DNA from: Hsuehochloa calcarea
Taxonomy: Eukaryota; Streptophyta; Magnoliopsida; Poales; Poaceae
Direction: 5' to 3'
NCBI GenBank assembly: GCA_036346395.1
Contig: CM070599.1
Coordinates: forward strand, 23,923,232-23,987,231
Length of the DNA stretch: 64,000 nucleotides
The first letter of the stretch is position 1; every line of letters begins with the position of its first letter. Below, piece after piece: positions 1-12,053 of this stretch. The position numbers were made by a program, and so were the translations under genes. The notes under the pieces were generated by a model, which was given only the letters and a program-made list of their open reading frames with translations, made no database searches and was not told the DNA's origin.

Positions 1-731
1 GAATTTAAGCCCTCCCTTGTATTGCGAAAAACAAAAATGGTAAGCACCAAACCGAGCCAAACCAAAATCAGGATTCGGGAGTAACCAAGGAAATACCAAC
101 CTTGCGAGGAGGGGGTGCCAGGGAGCCACCATTTATCTCCTTCTTCACTAACCTCTTGTTGTCCATGAGACAAGAACAAACACAAAACCTGCCAAAGTGA
201 AACAGCAAACCGAGATGGCTTATGGGACCTGGGATTACCATCATTAAACCTGTGCGCAAATTGCATTAAAGTCGGAGGTTCAAAATTTCTTCTCAACTCC
301 GGAGACATCACGACGACCCCAATATGGACTGAATGGATGTCTTAGTTCCTATGTCTAACAACTAAAAACTAGCACCGTCCCTCCTTATGCATGATCCATG
401 TATATAAACCAACTCAGAAAAAGCGCCTGAAACAACCCCTTGTGTTTCCTATTCAGCCACTTTTCCTGTATAAACCCTAAACCTGCGCGCTTAAATGGTA
501 GCAGGGGCAAGCAACAAGCAGCTCGGCCCACTCGTGAACACTGCGGGCCGGGCCCAGATAGGCGAGCGTATAAACTATTCGCTGGTAGGCCTGGTAAGAA
601 TTTTTGGGGGTAAATAGGTTGCGATGGTTTTTTTTTCGGAAGTAGCGAAATGGCAAATTTGATTCCTGTCACCGACCGAACTTGATGTCCATACAATATG
701 TGGCCTCGTTTCGATCCGTAACCAGTTAGAC
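1..731. other. Unassigned intergenic DNA
   Basis: I see no supported gene. Short open frames on the - strand lack recognisable motifs and look like chance frames. Confidence 0.5.
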
Positions 732-883
732 GGTAACCTCGTACCATAGAAGGGTAAACTTACCACACAATCGTGCCTTGGAGCTAGACAAATCAAGCGA
801 CAGGCTAGAAAAAAATAAAATCGGGCATGAACCACCCAAGCTAGAACACCAAATCCATAGCCATTCAACAAGAATACCGAATT
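732..883. repeat. Dispersed direct repeat, copy 1
   Basis: This block of about 150 bp recurs at 2843-2992 in the same orientation with roughly 90% identity by eye. Both copies start at ggtaacctcgtaccatagaa and run through a shared stretch containing accaaatccatagcca. The 2.1-kb spacing suggests two insertions or remnants of one larger duplicated unit. No terminal inverted repeats or target duplications are evident, so the family is unknown. Confidence 0.7.
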
Positions 884-994
884 AGCTAGATCACTTAACA
901 ATAGTGCCCAAAAACAATCAATTGCTCCATTTATCATCAGCATGCATGTAATTAGCTAGCTAGATCACTCAACAGTAGTGCCCAAAAAAAACAA
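881..994. repeat. Local short direct duplication
   Basis: A segment of about 36 bp (ttagctagatcacttaacaa, then tagtgcccaaaaa) at 881-917 is repeated with few changes at 953-994. It directly follows the dispersed repeat. Confidence 0.6.
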
Positions 995-2476
995 AGGATC
1001 ATTCAAATGAAGTATTTCATATATGGCAATAGCAAACAAGTAGCAATCCATGCATAAAGGATCCAATGCTCTCATCTGCATCCAGGCTCTCCATTTCCCA
1101 TCCAACAGTCCAAGTTTTTGCCTTGGTCCTTCCATGGCAGTGTCTTGTGGCATCCCACGGGAATCATGGCATGCTTCTCCAGCTCGAGTCTACCCTCCAC
1201 TCTATGCAGAAATAGAGCACCAATTTTTGGAAGCAGCAGAGGTCATGAGAAGGAGAGAGAGAGGATAGCAAATGGAGCAAGGGGATCGAGTGGATTGGAT
1301 GCTCTGATCAGATCACTATATCAATGCCACTGGTTCACCCACTGTTGTGCAGGCAGAGAGAGAGAGAAAAGGATTTTGGTGGGTCATGCATCCAAGCTAG
1401 CTAGCTAGCTAAGACTGATCCGGATTCTCTGTAATACAGTGGAGAGACGATGTTGCTACTATGAGGTTGCTACAGAGTCCAACCACACATTGTTGTAGAA
1501 CTTTCACGGTGGCAACAATGCTTGTCTTCGATGTTGGTTTTTTTTGCTGTCGCACCGCCAATGTAGCACTTGATCTGAGTTATTGGATTTCGATCGGACG
1601 ATTGAGAGATACTCCTAATGCATTATAGTGTTTATCCTCTGCATCTAGATCTCTAATGCAGATGATTTGTTTCCAGCTAAGGCCACTCCATGCTCCATAG
1701 TCCGTCCATTCTCATCATCATGCAAGCTTCCCCAAATGGCTCCTCGCTTAAATTATCGTTAGTGGGGTCTCACTTCCTTTTGCTTTTCTTATTTGTGTCC
1801 TCGTCTTCTACTTATTTTGCTTTTCTCATTTTAGAAGTTTTTGTATGTGTGCCACTTTCTCTTTCTCGCCCTCTAAGAAGAACATTGTGTGCATCGTGCT
1901 AAAGCAAGAACACGCTTCCATGCAAGCATGGAAAAACATGGTCTTAAACTCCTGATATGATTAATTAGGTATCTGTGTGGGTGTCAAGGTTTTTTGACCT
2001 TTTTAATTAGGCATGCATGTAAAACCACCAGAAGCAAATTAAAGATCTCAGGGATCTATCATAAACCTTTATGATCACGGATGAAGATATTATATCTAGT
2101 ACTTAGCTATTTAATATCCACTATATCATTCATATGCTCCCTGCTCATCCTTACCAGCAAGCACCCCATTGTAATCTCTTTGCTACAATTAACACACACG
2201 AGTAAGGTTATTACTCTCTAAGAGATGGCCCGAACTTGCATAAACACTTTGTCTCTTTCACATAGTCTCAATCTTTGGGTTTCCCTCACTAATTCGTAAC
2301 ATCGACTCCTAAATAGTTGACAATAACAAAATTGTTGATACGATCCTACTACTATTATACGATCTCATCCTATGATTGGGTCATCCTCGTTGGGATGCCG
2401 ATCTACACAACTATGTACAAAAGGTGTAGAATCAACAAAGAAGAAGTAACATTGGACCAAACTACCTCAATTAAAA
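995..2476. other. Intergenic DNA with simple repeats
   Basis: There is no supported gene. A (gcta)n tract lies near 1391-1411 and short (ga)n tracts near 1250-1262 and 1353-1366. Open frames of 60-96 codons around 1050-1410 show no protein motif. Confidence 0.45.
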
Positions 2477-2690
2477 GGTACTACTCCCTGCAGGTAAAAA
2501 AGTCACTTTTTGATTCTAAAAGTCAACAAGATGCCACTTTAACCACTAAGTTTTATCATCGTATGTTTGACTAAAGTTATAAAAGTGTAATGATATGATA
2601 GTACTTTTCGTGATAAATTTGCGGATACCATTTCCGTGTATCCAAACTACATACTTTAGATAATATATTTAGCCAAAATCAATATGGTTT
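2477..2690 (+). mobile_element. Stowaway/mariner-like MITE, truncated
   Basis: The stretch begins with ctactccctgcag, close to the CTCCCTCCGT terminal sequence of grass Stowaway-type MITEs. It continues with the usual AT-rich interior (aaaagtcaac, tatgtttgac, tataaaagtg). I cannot find the matching right terminal repeat, so it is probably truncated or diverged. Confidence 0.45.
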
Positions 2691-2842
2691 GACCTGGCCC
2701 AACCTGGCCTGATCAATTGATCTGGGCCCAATCAGCCTGTCTTTCTTGGCCCAGAGTTCAGTTGTTTGGTTGGCTACTTGGGTTAGTTGGTCTGCCCAGT
2801 CCAAGGGAGATAGTGTTTAGTTGTTGCATGAAAAAAACATAT

Positions 2843-2992
2843 GGTAACCTCGTACCATAGAACGGTAAACTTACCACATACTCATGCCTTGGAGCTAGAA
2901 AAATCAAGTGACAAGTTGGAAAAATAAAATCAGGCATGAACCACCCAAACTAGAACACCAAATCCATAGCCAGTCAACAAGAATACCAAATT
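2843..2992. repeat. Dispersed direct repeat, copy 2
   Basis: This is the second copy of the repeat at 732-883, in the same orientation. It differs by a few substitutions and small indels. Confidence 0.7.
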
Positions 2993-3149
2993 CCTCTCAA
3001 CTCAATGTGAAAAAGGACCCAACATCAATTCAACATCACGCCATCGATTCCATATGCAATTCCACACGGCTTTAAGAGTTATCACTGCGTCCAACTAGCA
3101 GTTGTGCCGTCAGTTTCTGAGACATTGGAGCAATTGTGAAATTGATGGG

Positions 3150-3432
3150 CGGTGTCGACATCCTTCCCGTCGTTGTGGTTCGAGATCTGTGCGTTCTGCG
3201 CCGACGTGGACACCGAGCTCATCTCCATCACCTCCGACGACGTCGACAATCTCATGAAGGAGTTCGACCTCCGCTGCCATTCAACCTCTTCCTCTTCCTA
3301 TTTGCCGCCTCTCCCAATCACTTTTTGCGGGCTCCTTCAGCTCAGTCTTCTCCAACGCTAGCGATGCCTCCTCCGTCGATCCCAACCCATCCCAGAGCCC
3401 GCCACCATGCCCCAAGTCCCACACAGAGATAG
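3150..3432 (+). pseudogene. GC-rich coding-like fragment, unidentified
   Basis: An abrupt GC-rich patch reads as a plausible peptide start: the frame from 3152 contains FEICAFCADVDTELISITSD and then an acidic stretch ending near DLRCH, after which it turns into low-complexity Ser/Pro. It has no recognisable 3' continuation or flanking exons. It may be the first exon of a gene captured by a transposon or left behind by rearrangement. I do not recognise the family and infer no function. Confidence 0.25.
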
Positions 3433-3719
3433 CGCACGGCGAGGACGACGAGAGTCGAGAGAGTGACATGGGATGTGTGATTTGGGACTTGGGAGGTGAG
3501 CAGAAACACTTATGGGCTCACATATCCTCACACTCATCGCACCGCAAGCCTAGCTCCACAAAAAACAAAATTGAACTTCGCTTTTTGCGGGCCAAGCCCT
3601 AAGGCTTTTTTCATCGGTTGTGTGTTTTTTCAGGCAACCAAACGTGCCCTTTGGGGTTCAATCCATTCAAACACCAAGATACAACCAAAACCAATATGAA
3701 ACTCAAACATCATCTGATG

Positions 3720-4160
3720 CGGGGCGGGGTTGGCCCGATCTTCACGACGTAGGAATAGAGATAGCTGGATCTATACAACCTGATGAATGACATCGCCAAC
3801 CACCGTCTCTATTACGGCAACCTGCGGCACTCGATTCACCCAACCACACGCTTTGATCCTTTGTCTACTCACTCACGTAGAGTAAACGTGTTCTAGCAAT
3901 CACCGAGGCAACCACAAGAACGACGGAGGCAAGAACTCTTAGATAATTCCCAATTCTAGGGGGTGGAATTTTATCTCACATAAACCCGAGAACAAGAATT
4001 TTATTTCTGAAAAGTTCAAATCTAATTTACATGGGAGGGTGCACCCCTCCTTATATACAATTTTTAAGCCATGCTACAGTAGACTTATTGCTACAGTACC
4101 ATGGGCGCTACAGTACCGTGGTTGCTACGGTGCTTAGACTAGATTCTATGTATTCTTTGT
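3720..4160 (-). mobile_element. LTR-like fragment (gypsy type)
   Basis: On the - strand a TATA motif (rc of ccttatatac, near 4050) lies close to a GC-rich leader. The fragment carries the repeated words gctacagtacc and gctacggtgc that are common in grass gypsy LTRs. A similar arrangement recurs at about 19725-20110. Boundaries are not resolved. Confidence 0.35.
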
Positions 4161-6536
4161 GTAGCATGCAAGCTAGTTGGTAGAACGCCTTCTGACAACA
4201 ATCAAAATGGTATTGATTTCCTCACGGTTAGACTGGTATTTTCTAAACAGGCCATACCAGCTTTTGTTCTTCGTGTTGGTTCCTTTGTTCTTGAAGTTGT
4301 AGTAGTCTATTTTCCTTTACCTCCAAAGCTTCTTAATGAAATCTTATAACAAGTAAAGTAGAGGTATTAGGTAGCAATCTATTCTTATAAAAATCAACGT
4401 GTAGCTCACTGAGGAAAAGATCCACCTCTTGATTAATTTGCTTTGGTCTTGCTCTGGTGATATGCCCAGTTGGTGTTGGAGTAGTATTTGAGGAAGGGGA
4501 CAATGTGTGCGTTCTAGGGATGTCCATATGGTTGGTTGTTTGCAACTAGAGTTATAACTCAATTCAAGTTGTAAAATTTAACTTTACAACTCATTACTTT
4601 ATGTTCAAGAAATATGATGATCTAAGCGATGACATCATATACTTCTTAGCTAAGTATGCTGACACATGTGATAACATCATCTGATTTGCTGACACGTGCG
4701 ATGACATTACTATACTTCTTGGCTAAGTATGTTGATACGTGCGATGACCTCATCATGATATTGACATCTGATGATGTTATCTATTTAGCGATGACATCCG
4801 CAGATATCATGTTGACGTAGAGTTGTTCATGTTATCTTCTTGTGACAATTGAGATTATATATACCAGATATTGCATACAACTTTTAAAGCAGTAACTTAA
4901 GTTAGAAAACATGTACATATGCTAGGTATGTCCTTGTCATCATCGGTGGACTGTGGTACTTACGTGAAACTCGCTTGTGAGCAAAGGTGAGAGAAGAAGA
5001 GGGCGACGAGCTTCTCACTCCACGCAAGGAGTTTATACCCAACGAGTTGTGTTGCCTTTGTGTCGCCTTATACTCGCGTGTCTGCGGTATTGTTTCATCT
5101 CCTCTTACTTGTTCTGCTAATTTTTGTTACCAATTTATTGATTTTATACAAAGGGTACGACTCGAACATATGTTATTCTACATCTGACAGGTGTAACTTT
5201 CGGAGGGGCAAAGTTAATGGATTAATGGCACAGGTCAAAGTGAATCGCTGGCTAATTGAAGCACTAGCGATCGATCGAGCAGATTAACCTTTTATTAGTT
5301 ACAAACGTGTACGTTTAATTAGGGGCACCAAATCATGCACCGCTGATGTGATCGGCACTAGCTAATTTGTTTGATTAACAATTAACCGTGCATGCATTTG
5401 ACCTACATATATGTCCCCATCGCCTAAATAATCAGATTAAATTAACATATATGTACGTGCACATCTGATGTTTTCCTTTCGTGCGTTTGTGGTAGCCACG
5501 TAATCCCAGTCTTACCATTAGCGGTGTGGTTAGGATCGCATGCCGGGGAAAGAAACAATTAACAGTGCATGGATGAATAATTGATGCGTTATGGATCGTG
5601 CCTACACGCGCGGCTCCATTAACATGGGAGAGTACCAGTAGTACCACCCAATCACTCATCATTAGTTAGGTCCATGTCCATTTACACGACGGATGGACAC
5701 ATCAGTTTTTCTTTTAAGAAAAAAGAAAAGAAATTTGAATGAACACTCGAGTTGGAAAATAGCAACCGTGTGTTGCTGGCAAGTGGCCCCAGGCTCAACT
5801 CACGCGGGATGTAGTTTTGTCATCTGCGATCCTGTTACTAAGCTAATTAATTTCCTCTTATATGATTCTGTACCGTTATTTTTAGACTATTGTAGTTACT
5901 AATTATTTCGTTTCTAATCTCAAGAATATGTTGTTCATGATCATCTCTCTTGCAGTGTTCGATCAATTGATCAAGTTCGAAATCAGTCTCAACGCATGAT
6001 AAAGAGAGTCGATTCTTAATCAAATAATGATGTTATTAACCGGTGGATCTAGAGCCCCCTTTCAATGAAGGATTTCACGGTATTGACTCTTAGCGTTTGT
6101 GTTGTAGGCAGCAAACTTTATAGCTAGGTTGCATCCGATAGTTTTGTGTTTTGTTTTCCAGTTGAATAGTATGCCTAACACGTAGTTTAATTGTAATTGT
6201 TGATTGATTTGGCTCTTGGCAACTAGATCGATCACTGTGTTTATGTCTCTAAAATTGCAATTTAATTACATCTTGGTTAGGAAAATAGTCCGATAGATGA
6301 CCGGTCCGTTTACTAGTTTTTCCTTAATGAACAAAATACCAGTTAGGATTGTTTTTTTCCCTCTTCATCAAAACGATCAGGATGCTAAATCTTGAAGAAA
6401 AAATATATATGGAGAAGACCCTAAGCTTCACTCTTGAAGGCCCTCTCCTAGGTTACACCATGTGTGCATCAAATCTCAAAGCAACCCAATCTCTAAGCTG
6501 CCATGGCTGCCCAAGAGTGCTCCGGTTGCTCACGAG
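4161..6536. other. AT-rich intergenic DNA
   Basis: There is no supported gene. The frames at 4987-5287, 5432-5662 and 5693-5902 lack motifs, splice context and codon bias. The one structured patch is the tandem repeat at 4610-4815. Confidence 0.45.
4610..4815. repeat. Degenerate tandem repeat
   Basis: Variants of a unit containing gcgatgacatcat, cttggctaagtatg and tgacacgtgcgatgac recur three to four times with 50-70 bp spacing. Confidence 0.55.
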
Positions 6537-6780
6537 TAGACCTGTTTAAACTTCGGGCTTTGGGCTGGGCTTGGAAAAGTCCAGCCTTGAATGGTGTAGG
6601 TTCAGTGTTTTTTCATAAAAAATATTTTTAGAATAAATATTAATATTTATTTCATTTCAAGAATAAAAAATATTTATTATTATTTTTATTGTCATTGTCG
6701 GGCTTATTCGGGGTTCTGGCCGGGCCTTTGGGCTGAAAATCAAGGCTTGAGCTTAGGTCGGTCACCCATGAATAGGTTTA
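6537..6780. mobile_element. hAT-type MITE with target duplication
   Basis: A 244-bp element starts TAGACCTGTTTA and ends with the near inverse (rc of the right end reads TAAACCTATTCA). It is flanked by an 8-bp target duplication, CTCACGAG at 6529-6536 and CTCATGAG at 6781-6788, with one mismatch. Subterminal GGGC-rich arms (cgggctttgggctgggc on the left, ccgggcctttgggctg on the right) surround an AT-rich core. An 8-bp target site and these termini fit non-autonomous hAT elements. It encodes no protein. Confidence 0.8.
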
Positions 6781-7009
6781 CTCATGAGTCAAGACTCACA
6801 CCACCTTGTCCAAACTACCCCCTCATCCTTCATATGTAGTGCGATGACCACCATTGCCGTGTACTAGGCGCGCCTTCCGCTCTTGTCCCTTCTTGGGCTC
6901 TACTCGCCGCCTTCGCACATGTTGTCCTCCATGATCCGTCGCGCCCTGGCTTGCATCGCCCGCATCACCATTGGCCTTTGTGGCCGTCTCTAGTACCTCA
7001 CTATCGAAG

Positions 7010-7372
7010 TGTAACCCTAGCCCAAAATACGTTCAATGCCAAGTACACCTATGGGGTGGACCCGTGCATACATAGCACCCCACTTACACTTCCGTTCTTG
7101 TTTTGTGTAAAGGGGTTAACCTGAAGGTACTACGTTTGAATCCAATAGACATTATATGCTGCTATAAATCACTTTAGACAAGCAGTGAGACTAATCTCAC
7201 CATCATAACTCCACATGGGCCGCACTACGAATGAGCTAGGGTATTACGCTGACCTCCAAGCCATCGACAACACACCGTATACACGACAATTTTCTAGAAT
7301 CAACCCTCGGTGCAACCTTTGTGTCGTGGGTACCTGCTAGTGGGCCCACACGTACATGTGCAGCGAGGGTTG
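7010..7372 (-). mobile_element. Truncated TRIM element (3' LTR plus internal part)
   Basis: On the - strand, 7010-7248 matches the roughly 242-bp LTR of the TRIM at 15725-16368. Shared words include cacatgggccgcactacgaa and the terminal TGTAAC on the + strand. The adjoining 7249-7372 matches that element's internal region (accgtatacacgac, gtgggcccacacgtacatgt, gcgagggttgatg). The match stops just before the primer-binding site, so the 5' LTR is missing. Confidence 0.75.
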
Positions 7373-7724
7373 ATGTTTTCGAGATTGGATCCATATTCAA
7401 AACAACACATACTTATGATTGGAGGGAGTTTTATGGAGTACAGGTTGATAAAGAAGTGCAAAAGCCAAAAAATAGTAAATGACAAATATGGACGTGGGAG
7501 TGTTTGCCCATGGGTATGCCCACTCGTGCTATCTTGCCGTAGGAAAATTTGTGTTTTATCATATTCATTCTCGTTCAATAAAAATATGACTCAAATCCAT
7601 CTCCTCATGGCCCTAGGCATGGCCCCGACGGTAGCCTACGACCTTCGTCATTTCCAGCAATTGAGTAGCCTACCTTTGTTTGGCAGCTCCATCATCCCAC
7701 CATGACAATCATGAGTCTAAGCTT

Positions 7725-8190
7725 CCCATCTTTTTACGCTCCGAAGTGCCAACGCATCAATCTTGCCTCCTTTCGGTTCGCAAATAAACGCTTCAAACGT
7801 GGGATCACAGCGATACCACAACATCTTAGCAGAAGTCCTTGCTTCGCCTTAGCGATATTTTTACGCTTGTATCGGATGCTTTGCAGACGGGACATACATG
7901 CATGTCCGCATTCTCTTTACGGTAGAGGATACAATCGCTCGTACATGCATGTATTCTTTCTACTTCCATTCCCAATGGACAAATAACCTTCTTAGCTTGG
8001 TAGGTCGTCTTGGGCAACACGTTTCCTCGGAAGGATGTCGTCTAAGAGACCTAACAACGCCAGTAAAACTCTTGTCGGACCAACCATTACTTGCCTTCAA
8101 TTTAAGCGGTTCAAGCACGGTTGACAACCTTGTGTATTCCGCTGCGATCGTGAATAAAGGTTTCCCAGTCCTTTATTAAGCCCTCGAATT
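7725..8190 (-). pseudogene. CACTA (En/Spm) TNP2-type transposase relic
   Basis: Reading the - strand gives the signature of plant CACTA TNP2/TNPD transposases. The segments are NGWSDKSFTG (about 8080), LPKTTYQAKKVICPLGMEVE followed by RIHACTSDCILYRKENAD and CPVCKA (8020-7826), and then IPRLKRLFANRKEARLMRWH (7810-7735) in a shifted frame. These fall in the usual order: zinc-ribbon-like Cys pairs, then the start of the DDE-type core. Frameshifts and stops separate them, and catalytic residues further downstream are absent. The piece is a few hundred bp, whereas the family protein is usually 700-1000 residues. I found no CACTA terminal repeats, so it is a dead fragment. Confidence 0.8.
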
Positions 8191-8244
8191 TACAAAACTC
8201 TCTCTCACCGTAGTAGGCATGTATCATGGTCGTCTATTTATTAT

Positions 8245-10370
8245 CATGCAAATCGCGTATAGTACCACCCATCGGCTACACCTTGGCTACACAAACGAGC
8301 TCGACGTCATCTCTCAAGACGATGTATAGTTTGATGAGTTACTTTGCATGCTAATAATTTCATTTTAACTATGATTTCATCAGTAATGTCTTGTAAATCT
8401 TCTGTAGGTCATGTGGCTGTCATATACCTATGATGAGGTCCTAGAAATGGCACTGAACCCGATGTGTACGCGAGACGACAATTTGTGGATGGCACTCTCA
8501 CCGCTGATTTACTTCCATGCGGTGGAGTACCACATGCCTCATCGAGACAATTAGGGAAACTTCAAGAATGTCCTTCGATGGAGTTCTCAATTGATCTAAA
8601 CCTGCATTGGTAAAGGTACCTATCGTCATTCGTTTCCATCGTGGGTTGTGGTTTCAATGTTAACAATGAACTTGTTTGCGTGGCAGGATTGATCGAAGGC
8701 GGAGGTACTGGCACACCGACTGGGCCCATTATCACCGTGCTTACGTGTTGGAGTGGGCTGACCGATCTAATTGGTCTAGGGGCATGCTGCAAATCCATTG
8801 GAGGCCTCAGTTCGTCAACTACCTCTAGTGGCTCCATGGCATCGTGCGCCTGCAACTTCGACCTGCCATGATCTAGGCGGACATAGGGGAGGGCCACTTG
8901 TCTGACGAGAATAATTGGAAGCACTAAGTTCCAATGAGCCACATTATGTTCATGTCACAAGGTTAAACATACAATTTAAGTCCTGATTACATTCGTTCAA
9001 ATTAAGAAGTATTACATTTATTAAATGACAAAGAACCCTAGGAATCATTTTTAAAAATTAAGCAAAACAGTAACCGCTACTACCAACTATGGACTTTGCA
9101 CTTGTAATGTTGAGAAGTATATGATTCTCCTTATGGATTTATACAATTTAATATTAAGTGTACCTTTTGTCCAGAATCCGGCAAAGGCTAATCATTTATG
9201 TCATTGTGTATATTGACATCCTCCTTTATGTTTATAACACACACCATCAGCTTTCTTATGCACCCATCATTAGTTTTCTGTGCTGGGCATATGTTTTGGA
9301 TCGGAATTATATTTGAACCTGTGATAAAACATAATTGCATCCTAAATTAAATTTCCTACATTTAAGTTTTGTTCATGTTCTCTATACCATACTTTCGCAC
9401 AATTGTATCTCGGTGTGGCTGTTTCTAACTCTTTTTTTGTTTGTCCATGCAGATTGTTTGCCGCCGATGCAGGCGAATCACAACTAAAATGAACTGCACC
9501 ATCGCGAGGGGTGTCATTCAAGTTGTCCCGGCTAAGAGTGGCTCATCGCGGGCTACATCTTCGCCGGCAACAACATCCACTGCCGCGACACGACATGACA
9601 ACGACGACGACGAAGAGGACGACAACGACGACGACAAAGAGGACGACAACGACGGCGACGTGGATGGCAAATCTCCCAACGAGATGGTCCTATCTGACCT
9701 TTTTGGTGCACCTACCGCGACGCAACCAACTCATTTCACACTTCCATGCCGTAAACGCCGTCGTACTACACTTGCGGGAACGTCCTCATAAACGAATCTT
9801 GCACACACATAGATTTTTGACATCTTACGTTCCATTCCACAAATCCCTATCTACATCTGCGTATAATGGCTATAATGGTAGCTGGAGATGCGATGCAACT
9901 TCTTCTAATGGATCGACAACCCAGACATGTACGATAGGATGTTAATCGAACATAAGTACATGTTGAACTATGCGATGCGAGCCGAGATATTCAAACGCTA
10001 GACACCTTACGTACCCGACCCAATTGAAAAGGCACCATAGGAGCCCAAGAAAGCAGGGTGGTAGTGGAGGACACCTGAACATGAAGCTGAGTACGACGGG
10101 GCCAAGCGCACGGTGGACAAGGGGAAGACTCCTACTAGTGAGACCGGCGACCGTACTAGCACTCCCCATCGCTCGGGCGCAGCCCGGATGGAAAAGGTAA
10201 GTTATGTTCAATTTGCATCTTGATTATTAATTTGGCTCTGCGTTGTGTTATCATAACATCATTCAATCGTCCAACCCGTCTCGCAGAACATGGCTGACTT
10301 TGAGACTGGTCGCCGCCGCCGCGGGCAGTCAGGAGACAAGCAGAATGGAGCAATGGGGCGTGAAAACTAA
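8245..10370 (+). pseudogene. Plant mobile domain (PMD) protein gene relic
   Basis: Segments match the plant mobile domain found in MAIN/MAIL proteins and many Mutator-associated ORFs. An exon ends GYTNELDVISQDD (donor at 8324). After an acceptor at 8407 comes VMWLSYTYDEVLEMALNPMC, then TRDDNLWMALSPLIYFHAVE with a stop soon after. WHTDWAHYHRAYVLEWADRS lies near 8705-8765 in another frame. An acidic, low-complexity C-terminal region follows (about 9441-9791, many Asp codons), then a final splice. That donor is AAAAG|gtaagt at 10196/10197, the acceptor ends at 10286, and a 28-codon terminal exon ends at TAA 10368-10370. In-frame stops and frameshifts make the locus non-functional as read. It is probably transposon-borne. 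Confidence 0.6.
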
Positions 10371-12013
10371 TTAACTTCGTCCTAATCGACCTTTTTTCAA
10401 TTCAAAAAATGCGCACATGTATCGTAGGTGTATTTTGATTTATTGAGTCGTGCATGATGTTGTTCCTTATGCACATAACCAAACTCTACGCGCTATGTAA
10501 TTCGCAACTACATTATAAAATTTATTTAAAATTTTGTTCACTTTTTGTATTCAATTCTTATTGTGGCAAGACATGCTCAACAGCGTCAAACAAAAGACAT
10601 AGCATAACATAAAAAAAAATAAAGGTTGAAAAGGCGTGTTCTAGAAAAAAAAAGGCACTAAATGGTCTTCGACCCCTAAGTGACGATGAGCACCACCAAT
10701 CATTGCAATGGGGTGTGGCTAGATATTCATCCATCTCTTGATTCAAACTAGAAACAACATAGGTTTGAAAAAAGATCTACTGTCTAGGGTTGGGCATTCA
10801 ATTAATTAGCACCGTTCATTTCTTACTACCTCAAACCAGGCTTACAATTTTTGATCAATTGTCCATGTAAAATCAAATACTAAATACGATGTACATGGAC
10901 ACATAAAACAGTGAACTTGTGAAGTGATTACCATGCCATGTTTACAATTGGCAGTCATGCGCATGAGGAAAAGTTCATCTTTCCACTCAAATAGTCTATG
11001 CATCTTTTGCAACAATCGTAAGATTTATTCATCTGGAACCCCTTCCAGCCATGCGAGCTGAATTTTTCGGCTTATACGATATGCAAGTTTGTCACGCCAT
11101 GAGTATTGGCGTGACAACAACAAGGACTGGGTCACCCATGTACTCTATACTGGTACGGCGTGCACACGATGGCTTGCGTTGCAGGTTTGGCCACGCCGAG
11201 ATAAAGTGACGTGACAGAATGATTTGACAACGCCGCGAGTTATAGCGTAACCAAAGAGATCAGAATAAAAAATAAAGTTAGTGAGTGATTAACTTTAAAA
11301 TATTATTAAAAATAATTAAATAAAAAAACGCAAAGCATACTACCTACATCAAATGATTTACTCCAATCATTTAACCTTTTCTCCACCATCTCCAAAATTA
11401 TAAGAAGTGAATCGTGTCATGCTTTTAGTTAATAGTAGATAAAAAAGATAGTGTGAAACGACAACCTTCGGTAAATTCAACTACTACTATGAAACTAAGC
11501 AATGCTTTTGCTTGTTTGGCTGCATTTTCCAAACCACGCTGCAAGGAGAGGGTTCTGAATAAAGGAATAAGATATAAGAGTAGTTCAGAATTTACTAAAC
11601 TTTAATATAATTTGCCGACATATAAACATTTTTCACATCTGCAGCACAATGCATCCACAATATAACACCGTCAACCGTAACCTAGCATCAATTTATTCTC
11701 TCATTTCCCCCATTTATTTATGGGATTTATTTCTCTCCCTTTTCGTGGTCACACTTGTTTCGTTTGGTCAAAGATGGACTAACTTAATATTTTTGAAAAA
11801 AACAGCTAGTGCGAGGGACCAAAACCAATAGTACCATTAAGGACGATGACTCTGTTCTCTCTCCTGCATTTTTAGTCTTCCGAAATCCGAAGCCCAAGAA
11901 CGATATACAAAGCCTATCTCCTCTCCTAATCATCATCGTCAGAGGAGGCCGGGCACTAATTTGGAGATATAATTTCGGTTTGAGGATTCGAGGAGGAAGG
12001 AGATGAAATCGCC
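10157..12013. repeat. Tandem duplication, unit A (1857 bp)
   Basis: Unit A is repeated head-to-tail as unit B (12014-13859). It starts in the penultimate exon of the PMD relic, at tagcactccccatcgctcgg. It runs through unannotated DNA and ends eleven bases into the BAR gene coding sequence (ATGAAATCGCC at 12003-12013). The two units differ mainly in homopolymer lengths plus scattered substitutions, about 97% identical by eye. This indicates a fairly recent event. Neither junction has a transposon signature. Only one shared base (c) lies at the breakpoint, which fits end-joining or replication slippage. Confidence 0.93.
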
Positions 12014-12053
12014 TAGCACTCCCCATCGCTCGGGCGCGGCCGATGGAAAAAGG
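12003..12053 (+). other. Chimeric first exon at duplication junction
   Basis: The junction joins the BAR start codon to PMD coding sequence. Unspliced it reads MKSPSTPHRSGAADGKR and then stop (TAA). The segment also ends in the PMD exon's intact splice donor (AAAAG|gtaagt, cut after 12052). The matching acceptor in unit B ends at 12142. Splicing would give a short chimeric ORF of about 45 codons ending at an in-frame TAA. The upstream copy of the BAR promoter could drive it. That it is transcribed is inference. Confidence 0.5.
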
